Part shown: positions 58,430-64,000 of the stretch, in pieces
Layout: every line of letters starts with the position of its first letter
Position numbering within the stretch: position 1 is the stretch's first letter
Source of the DNA: Alnus glutinosa
Taxonomy: Eukaryota > Streptophyta > Magnoliopsida > Fagales > Betulaceae
DNA: 64,000 nt
Direction: 5' to 3'
NCBI RefSeq assembly: GCF_958979055.1
Contig: NC_084887.1
Span: forward strand, 38,939,120-39,003,119
Made by a program: the position numbers and the translations under genes
The notes under the pieces: generated by a model
What the model was told of the DNA's origin: nothing
The model's input: only the letters and a program-made list of their open reading frames with translations
Database searches by the model: none

Positions 58430-60637
58430 ATGGTGACTACAAGGTCGGAAGCACTGAGGGGCCCGTGGGGGGACAGGATGAGAGAGCGCCCGAAGGGGGG
58501 AGAGTCTTCCTCAAGGCCGTCCCCCACAGTGGAGATCCTCAATGAGAGAATAGCTCAGATGGAAAAGGAGATGTACGAGTTGGAAAAGAAGAATGCAGAA
58601 TTGCAACAACAACATGGGGAAGACTCAAACTCGGCAACCCCGCAGCCTGTCGGGGAAGTGGAGCAGGATGAAGAAATGCGACCGAGCAGTCAGGGAGGAA
58701 GGAAGGAAAGAAGGAAGAACCATAATGCGGCGGATCAAAAACCTCGGAAGAACAGGGCGTCGAAAAGAGTGGATAAGAAGCTCAGGGAGATCATTGAGAA
58801 GCTGGAGCAGAGGTGTGACCTGCTGACAGAAGCGGTGCAGCACCAGCATAGCGGGAGCACATCTAGAGCTGGAGATTTGCTCCAGAAGTCGGCTTCCCCT
58901 TTTGCTGACCGGGTGGCCTCGTTCCGCCTCCCCGAGAAGTTTAAAGTCCCCGACATCAAGACCTACACCTGGCAGGAGGACCCGGTGGAGCATTTGGACA
59001 ACTACCGCGCTCATCTCGAGCTGCAAGGGACCCCGGATGAGGTGGCGTGCCTCGCCTTCCCGCTGACCTTGTCGGGAAATGCCAGGGATTGGTATAGAAG
59101 GCTTCCCCCGAAGTCCATACAAAGCTTTGACGAATTCGGAAAAATGTTTGTAACTCAATTTATGGCGGGAGTTGTAAGAAATAAGCCGGCAGGCACCTTG
59201 ATGTCAGTACAACAGGGGCGAGATGAGTCCCTTAAGGAGTTCCTCCAGCGCTTCAACCAGGCAAGGCTCACCACTGAAAGCCGCACCGAAGAGTTTGTGC
59301 ATTCGGCACTCTATCAGGGGATCAGGAAGGATGGGCCGCTGATGGCTGACCTCGCTTGGAAGCCGACTAGTTATTTGCACGAGTTCATGGAGAGGGCGGA
59401 GGAGTTCATTAACCAAGAAGAGACTCTTCGAGCGTTGCTCGGAAAAACAACCGGCCAAACCTCTAATCAGGGGGACAAGTCTAAGAAGAAGAAGGAATTC
59501 CACAAGAAGCAAGAGGTATCGGAACCCGGGGTCAAGAAGAAATTCCAGGATTACAACTGGACCCCCCTCAACGCGCCCATCGAAGAGGTCCTAGCGACGA
59601 TTAAAGTGGATCCCATGTATGAGAAACCTGCGGAGATAGTCGGAACTCCCCACCCGAGGACAGCTGACCACTATTGCGCTTTCCACGAGTCGAAGGGACA
59701 TAGCACAGAGAATTGCAGGTCCTTACGGGCCTTAATTGAGAAGTTTATCCGGAACGGGAAGCTAGTCCGTTTCTTGGCGGGTCAACGGGGTCCGCCGGGG
59801 TTTGATCGGAACCCCCAGCCCGAGGAACGAAGGAACCAGCAGCAGAGGTATCGGGAAGAGCCCAGAGAAAGAATGGAGCGCCCCCGGGACCGTGATAGAG
59901 AACCTAACTATCGACCGGCCGACCGAGACAGGCGAGAGAGAAGCAGGAGCCAAGCGCGAATGCCTGGTCGGGAGAACCTCCGCGAGATTCATACGATATC
60001 GGGTGGTTTTGGAGGAGGAGGAGATTCAAGTGCCGCGCGTAAGGCTTATGCGAGGCACCTGAAAGAGTTCGAAATATACTCGGTCCAGAGACCGCCGAAA
60101 ATGAGGAAGTATGAGGACCTACTCATTGGTTTCTCGAATGAGGACTTTGTTGGGGTCTCGCTCCCCCACTCAGACGCTCTGGTGGTGACTTTAGCCATTG
60201 CAAATCATAAGATACACAGGGTCCTTGTCGACACTGGAAGTTCCGCCGACATAATATATAAGTCAGCCTTCGAGTTGATGAGCATAGGACAAGGGAAGTT
60301 GGTCCCAGTGAGGGGTCCCTTGGTCGGTTTTTCGGGGGAACAGGTCCTCCCGATCGGGTCTATTGATCTACCAGTCATGGCAGGAACTAGCCCCCAGGAG
60401 AAAACGATTATGGTAAAATTCTTAGTGGTGGAAGGGCGGTCGGCTTATAACGTTATCCTGGGGAGGCCAGCTTTGAATGATTTGGGGGCCGTAACTGCAA
60501 CACCCCATCTGTGCATGAAGTTCTCGACTAGCTCGGGAGTCGGTGTGGTTAGAGGAGACCAGAGGGCTGCCCGCACGTGCTATATCACCACCCTGAAGGC
60601 CGGCCACGCAGAGAGTACTGCGGAAGAGGAGAAATAG
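58430..60637 (+). CDS. Gag-protease polyprotein of the Gypsy element
   Basis: 735 aa, starting at MVTTRSEALRG shortly after the primer-binding site. A coiled-coil stretch (about 36-65, ERIAQMEKEMYELEKKNAEL) is followed by a basic region. The retrotransposon gag domain starts at about 165 (FRLPEKFKVPDIKTYTW, then GNARDWYRRLP). A CX2HX4HX4C knuckle lies near 415 (CAFHESKGHSTENC), then an Arg-rich tract (about 460-520). The aspartic protease active site DTGSSADIIY is at 601. It ends in TAG at 60635-60637. The pol frame continues directly after this stop in the same frame, so it may be read through. Confidence 0.93.
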   Translation: MVTTRSEALRGPWGDRMRERPKGGESSSRPSPTVEILNERIAQMEKEMYELEKKNAELQQQHGEDSNSATPQPVGEVEQDEEMRPSSQGGRKERRKNHNAADQKPRKNRASKRVDKKLREIIEKLEQRCDLLTEAVQHQHSGSTSRAGDLLQKSASPFADRVASFRLPEKFKVPDIKTYTWQEDPVEHLDNYRAHLELQGTPDEVACLAFPLTLSGNARDWYRRLPPKSIQSFDEFGKMFVTQFMAGVVRNKPAGTLMSVQQGRDESLKEFLQRFNQARLTTESRTEEFVHSALYQGIRKDGPLMADLAWKPTSYLHEFMERAEEFINQEETLRALLGKTTGQTSNQGDKSKKKKEFHKKQEVSEPGVKKKFQDYNWTPLNAPIEEVLATIKVDPMYEKPAEIVGTPHPRTADHYCAFHESKGHSTENCRSLRALIEKFIRNGKLVRFLAGQRGPPGFDRNPQPEERRNQQQRYREEPRERMERPRDRDREPNYRPADRDRRERSRSQARMPGRENLREIHTISGGFGGGGDSSAARKAYARHLKEFEIYSVQRPPKMRKYEDLLIGFSNEDFVGVSLPHSDALVVTLAIANHKIHRVLVDTGSSADIIYKSAFELMSIGQGKLVPVRGPLVGFSGEQVLPIGSIDLPVMAGTSPQEKTIMVKFLVVEGRSAYNVILGRPALNDLGAVTATPHLCMKFSTSSGVGVVRGDQRAARTCYITTLKAGHAESTAEEEK

Positions 60638-60643
60638 CAATTA
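60629..60643 (+). promoter_or_regulatory. Candidate stop-codon readthrough signal between gag-pro and pol
   Basis: The frame reads GAG AAA TAG CAA TTA. UAG followed by CAA UUA is the type I leaky-stop context known from tobacco mosaic virus (consensus UAG CAR YYA). Both sides are open in the same frame, and the join lies exactly between protease and reverse transcriptase. Function is inferred; a plain nonsense mutation could give the same sequence by chance. Confidence 0.6.
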
Positions 60644-61741
60644 CAGTCCCTGGAGCCGACAGAGGACTTGGAAGAGTTCGAAGTCGGAGGTCCGGGTGAG
60701 AGAGTGAAGATTGGCTCCCAACTTCCCGAGAAACTAAAGGAGGAGATAATTTTGTTCCTCAAGAGAAACAGAGACGTTTTCGCATGGAATCATGAAGACA
60801 TGCCCGGCATCGATCCCTCGGTCATCGTGCACAGGCTGAACGCGGATCCCAGCTTCAGACCCGTGAGGCAGAGGAGGAGGACTTTCACCCCCGAGAGAAA
60901 CCAGGCGGTAGCTGATGAAGTGTCAAAGTTGTTGGCAGCAGGGTTCGTCCGAGAAGTTGACTATCCCGAGTGGCTTGCCAATGTTGTGCTGGTAAAGAAG
61001 TCCAACGACAAGTGGAGGATGTGCGTGGACTTCACCGACTTGAACAAGGCCTGCCCAAAGGATAGCTTTCCACTGCCCCGCATAGACCTCCTTGTCGATT
61101 CAACTTATGGGCACCAACTCCTGAGTTTCATGGATGCGTTCTCGGGTTACAACCAAATACAGATGGCGGAAGAAGATCAGGAGAAGACCTCTTTCATCAC
61201 CGACCGGGGCCTGTATTGTTATAAGGTCATGCCGTTTGGGCTGAAGAACGCGGGCGCTACCTACCAGAGGTTGATGAACAGGATGTTTGAGAAGCAGATG
61301 AGCCGGAATGTGGAAGTATACGTTGATGACATGCTCGTGAAAAGCGTGGAGGCTCGGGATCACATCTCCGACCTGAAGGAGACGTTCGATACGATAAGGC
61401 GTTACCGAATGAAATTGAACCCGGCTAAGTGTGCCTTCGGGGTTTCGTCCGGTAAATTCCTGGGATATTTGGTGTCCCAGAGGGGCATAGAGGCGAACCC
61501 CGAGAAAGTCAGCGCGGTGTTAGAAATGCAACCCCCGAGAACCACGAAACAATTACAACAACTGACCGGACGGATAGCGGCCTTGAACCGATTCATTTCA
61601 AGGTCTACCGACAAGTGCCTACCTTTCTTCAAAATCCTGAAGAAGGCGTTCGTGTGGGATTCAAAGTACGACGAGGCCTTTAGGAATCTAAAGGAATATT
61701 TGATGAACCCCCCTCTCTTGAGTCGACCGGTGGAAGGATAG
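60638..61741 (+). CDS. Reverse transcriptase part of pol
   Basis: Continues in frame after the TAG at 60635. Linker of about 30 residues, then DVFAWNHEDMPGIDP, the classic start of plant Gypsy RT. Catalytic blocks seen are WRMCVDFTDLNKACPKD, LLSFMDAFSGYNQI, MPFGLKNAGATYQ and YVDD (61319-61330). Thumb and connection sequence follow (FLGYLVSQRGIEANPEK). The frame ends at TAG 61739-61741, where intact relatives usually have Glu; this second stop lacks a readthrough context and looks like a mutation. Confidence 0.92.
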   Translation, partial: QLQSLEPTEDLEEFEVGGPGERVKIGSQLPEKLKEEIILFLKRNRDVFAWNHEDMPGIDPSVIVHRLNADPSFRPVRQRRRTFTPERNQAVADEVSKLLAAGFVREVDYPEWLANVVLVKKSNDKWRMCVDFTDLNKACPKDSFPLPRIDLLVDSTYGHQLLSFMDAFSGYNQIQMAEEDQEKTSFITDRGLYCYKVMPFGLKNAGATYQRLMNRMFEKQMSRNVEVYVDDMLVKSVEARDHISDLKETFDTIRRYRMKLNPAKCAFGVSSGKFLGYLVSQRGIEANPEKVSAVLEMQPPRTTKQLQQLTGRIAALNRFISRSTDKCLPFFKILKKAFVWDSKYDEAFRNLKEYLMNPPLLSRPVEG

Positions 61742-63874
61742 GTCCTCTATATGTACTTGGCTGTATCACCCTTGGCGGTCTCCTCAGCTCTTGTCCGGGA
61801 AGAGAAGGGTGTGCAGAAGTCGGTGTACTTCACGAGCAGAGCACTCCGCGGAGCGGAGGAGAGATACCCAAGGATAGAGAAGTTGGCATTTGCCCTGATT
61901 GTGTCTGCCCGGAAACTGAGGCCGTACTTCCAGGCACACGCCATCCGAGTACTAACTGAGTACCCCTTGAAGAAAGTCCTCCAAAAACCGGACCTGTCGG
62001 GTAGGCTGGTCAACTGGGCAGTGGAACTCGGGCAATTCGACGTCGAGTTCCATCCCCGAACGGCGATCAAGGGCCAAGCACTCGCCGACTTCTTCCTTGA
62101 ATTTTGCAATACTCCAGAGCCCGAGGACCCGGTGCAACATCCGCCATGGATAGTCCATGTGGATGGCTCCTCTCAGTGCCAACGCAGCGGTGTGGGAGTA
62201 ATATTGGAGAGCCCACAGAAGCAGAAGTTCCAATATGCCATCAAATTGGACTTCGCCACAACCAATAACGAGGTGGAGTACGAAGCGGTGCTGGCGGGCC
62301 TAGCAATCGCTCGGGAAGTAGGGGCCCTCGATGTCGAAATCCAGAGCGATTCGCAAGTGGTCGTTGGTCAGATCTCGGGAGAGTTTGCCACACAAGGAGA
62401 CCGACTAGCTAAATACTTGGAAAAAGTACATGACCTGCAATCTAGTTTCAGAACTATGACAATCACGAAGATCCCTCGCGAAAGAAATGTTCAAGCGGAC
62501 GCGCTGGCTAGGGCTGGTTCTGCGACCGACCAAGAAATCGCAAGAATGAAGCGGCAAGTACTGGTTCAACCCAACCCATCGATTGACGAGGGTCTACGTA
62601 TGGTGCTGGCGGCCCGAGAAAGGGAACCGGAACCCGAATGGGCCTCGGACATAATTAAATACCTTAGAAGCGGAGAGTTACCCGGTCACAAAGAGCAGGC
62701 CCATAAAGTTAAATTGCAGGCTGCACGCTACACGATGGTGGACGACGTGCTGTATAGAAGGGGATACTCACATCCCCTACTGAAATGCCTCTCGGCTCAG
62801 AAGGCCAACTATGTGCTAAGAGAAATTCACGAAGGAGTTTGTGGGAACCACTCGGGGGGAAGAATGCTGGCCATCAAGGCTGCGAGAGCCGGATATTACT
62901 GGCCCACAATGACTCGGGACTCCATGGTGTTCGTCCGGAGTTGTGATAAGTGCCAGCGGTTCGCCCGGGTGATGAAGAACCCGCCCGAGAAACTCACGTC
63001 GGTCTTGTCACCTTGGCCGTTCTCTAAGTGGGGAGTGGACTTGGTCGGTCCGATGCCATCCGGGAAGGGAAGAAAGAGATTTTTGGTGGTGGCTGTTGAC
63101 TACTTCACAAAGTGGGCGGAAGCTGAGGCCCTAGCAACCGTCACCGCCAACAATGTTATAAACTTCCTCTGGAGGTCAGTCATCTGTCGGTTCGGGATTC
63201 CTTACTCTATCGTGTCGGATAATGGAGCACAGTTCGACGGGAAACCGTTCCGTAGCTGGTGTACCGAACTCGGTATCCGGAACCATTACTCAACACCTAT
63301 GTACCCAAAGTCGAATGGCCAGGTGGAGGCTACCAACAAGACCCTGTTAGCCACATTGAAGAAGAAGTTGGACAGACGGAAGGGACTATGGGTGGAGTAT
63401 ATCCCTGAAGTTCTATGGGCATATCGCACCACGGCTAGAACCCCGACCGGAGAAACCCCATTCTCACTAGCATATGGAGCCGAAGCAGTGATACCGGTGG
63501 AGATTGGGTCCCCGAGCCACAGAGTCCAACACTACGATCCGACACGGAACGAGGAGGGGATTAGTGCATGCCTGGACTTGTTGCAAGAGCGGAGGGACAA
63601 CGCGCAGGCGGTGCACGAAGCTTATAGAGCTCGAGTGGCCAGATACTACAACAAGAAGGTTGATCCCAGGAAGTTCAAAGTCGGGGATTGGGTACTGAGA
63701 AAGCTTAACACAATGACAAGGGACCCGGTTGAGGGAAAGTTCAACGCCAAGTGGGAGGGACCGTACCGAGTATTCAAATGTCACAGCAGAGGAGCCTACC
63801 ACCTGGAGACCAGGGAGGGCAAGCCTGTCCCAAGGGCATGGAATGCAGAGCACCTGAAGAAATACTACATGTAA
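61742..63874 (+). CDS. RNase H, second RNase H and integrase part of pol
   Basis: In frame with the RT segment after a single stop. The first part is the Gypsy RNase H (LYMYLAVSPLAVSSALV, YFTSRALRGAEERYPRIEKL). Next comes an archaeal-type RNase H starting at about 62157 (HVDGSS), with NNEVEYEAVLAGL, QSDSQVVVGQ and DALAR. Integrase has an H-H and CDKC zinc-binding region (62830-62955). The catalytic triad is D in GVDLVGP (about 63033), D in SDNGAQF (about 63219) and E in GQVEATN (about 63321). The C-terminal region has KVGDWVLR and AKWEGPYRV and ends at 63874. No frameshift is seen. Confidence 0.92.
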   Translation, partial: VLYMYLAVSPLAVSSALVREEKGVQKSVYFTSRALRGAEERYPRIEKLAFALIVSARKLRPYFQAHAIRVLTEYPLKKVLQKPDLSGRLVNWAVELGQFDVEFHPRTAIKGQALADFFLEFCNTPEPEDPVQHPPWIVHVDGSSQCQRSGVGVILESPQKQKFQYAIKLDFATTNNEVEYEAVLAGLAIAREVGALDVEIQSDSQVVVGQISGEFATQGDRLAKYLEKVHDLQSSFRTMTITKIPRERNVQADALARAGSATDQEIARMKRQVLVQPNPSIDEGLRMVLAAREREPEPEWASDIIKYLRSGELPGHKEQAHKVKLQAARYTMVDDVLYRRGYSHPLLKCLSAQKANYVLREIHEGVCGNHSGGRMLAIKAARAGYYWPTMTRDSMVFVRSCDKCQRFARVMKNPPEKLTSVLSPWPFSKWGVDLVGPMPSGKGRKRFLVVAVDYFTKWAEAEALATVTANNVINFLWRSVICRFGIPYSIVSDNGAQFDGKPFRSWCTELGIRNHYSTPMYPKSNGQVEATNKTLLATLKKKLDRRKGLWVEYIPEVLWAYRTTARTPTGETPFSLAYGAEAVIPVEIGSPSHRVQHYDPTRNEEGISACLDLLQERRDNAQAVHEAYRARVARYYNKKVDPRKFKVGDWVLRKLNTMTRDPVEGKFNAKWEGPYRVFKCHSRGAYHLETREGKPVPRAWNAEHLKKYYM

Positions 63875-64000
63875 TTCCGGTTGAACTCTCTGTTGTTTTC
63901 CTTTTGTAAGCACAAACGTTTTAAATAGAATGTCTGGAGATGCAGAAAACTACATACGAATGAGTATAAAATTTTTTTTCTTATCCTCCATCGGATAGGG
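63875..64000 (+). other. 3' noncoding internal region of the Gypsy element (partial)
   Basis: Sequence after the integrase stop, AT-richer than pol. No polypurine tract or LTR copy occurs before the window edge. The Tat clade often has a long noncoding stretch here. Confidence 0.6.

Larger units (their letters stand above)
57663..64000 (+). mobile_element. Tat-lineage Ty3/Gypsy LTR retrotransposon, 3' end outside the window
   Basis: The order is 5' LTR (57663-58368), primer-binding site (58372), gag-protease, reverse transcriptase, RNase H, a second (archaeal-type) RNase H and integrase, all on the plus strand and all in one frame. The extra RNase H (HVDGSSQCQRSGVGVILESP onward) and the CX2HX4HX4C gag knuckle are typical of the Tat clade. 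Two in-frame TAG codons interrupt the frame, at 60635 and 61739. Codon use is GC-richer than the neighbouring genes. The 3' LTR and polypurine tract must lie beyond 64000, so age cannot be judged from LTR divergence. Confidence 0.92.

Noticed and set aside
1-64000. tRNA, rRNA, CRISPR, riboswitch or organellar insertions
   Set aside because: No cloverleaf-type A/B box pair, rRNA core, spaced repeat array or plastid/mitochondrial gene was recognised on either strand.

Overview
The window is nuclear DNA from a flowering plant, most likely a woody eudicot. The evidence is many short exons split by AT-rich introns with plant-type splice sites, plant-specific families (a DYW-class PPR protein, a SUVH4/KRYPTONITE methyltransferase, apoplastic/vacuolar GH38 alpha-mannosidases), and plant transposons (L1-type LINEs, a TRIM, MITEs, a Tat-lineage Ty3/Gypsy element). 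The species cannot be fixed from this sequence alone. There are no rRNA, tRNA, CRISPR or bacterial features.

Layout, left to right. (1) 1-2018: possible 5' end of a gene leaving the left edge, then a non-autonomous DNA transposon (612-1464) with long inverted repeats and a GC-rich repetitive core. (2) 2019-7401, minus: nine-exon RING finger gene of the RNF10 family. (3) 9126-22860 and 28927-39436, minus: two complete tandem alpha-mannosidase genes. Each has 29 exons, and exon lengths are identical except for exons 1, 6 and 29. The spacer between them carries the decayed last exon of a third mannosidase copy (about 24095-24433), placed directly behind a broken DYW PPR pseudogene (24488-26945). 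Mannosidase introns hold LINE 3' fragments, a TRIM with palindromic LTRs, a MITE and a coding-like relic. (4) 39437-41315: intergenic DNA with several MITEs and a cluster of four TGGGCY elements just upstream of the next gene. (5) 41316-43335, plus: two-exon gene for a TSSC4-like U5 snRNP assembly factor. (6) 45406-56509, minus: sixteen-exon SUVH4/KYP-like histone H3K9 methyltransferase (SRA, pre-SET, SET, post-SET), with an in-frame 57-bp tandem duplication in the SET region, a triplicated small exon near the N-terminus and two GC-AG introns. (7) 57663 to the right edge, plus: 5' LTR, primer-binding site and a nearly intact gag-protease-RT-RNaseH-integrase region of a Tat-lineage Gypsy element whose 3' LTR lies outside the window.

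The host genes are unrelated single units: ubiquitin ligase, glycan trimming, spliceosome assembly and heterochromatin marking. The most interesting signals are a UAG codon followed by CAA-UUA (the tobamovirus-type leaky-stop context) exactly between gag-pro and pol of the Gypsy element; recent structural changes in the SUVH4 coding sequence; four GC-AG introns in three genes; and the palindromic TRIM inside a mannosidase intron. Exon boundaries were assigned by hand from splice-site consensus, reading frame and remembered family conservation; no alignment or transcript was available.
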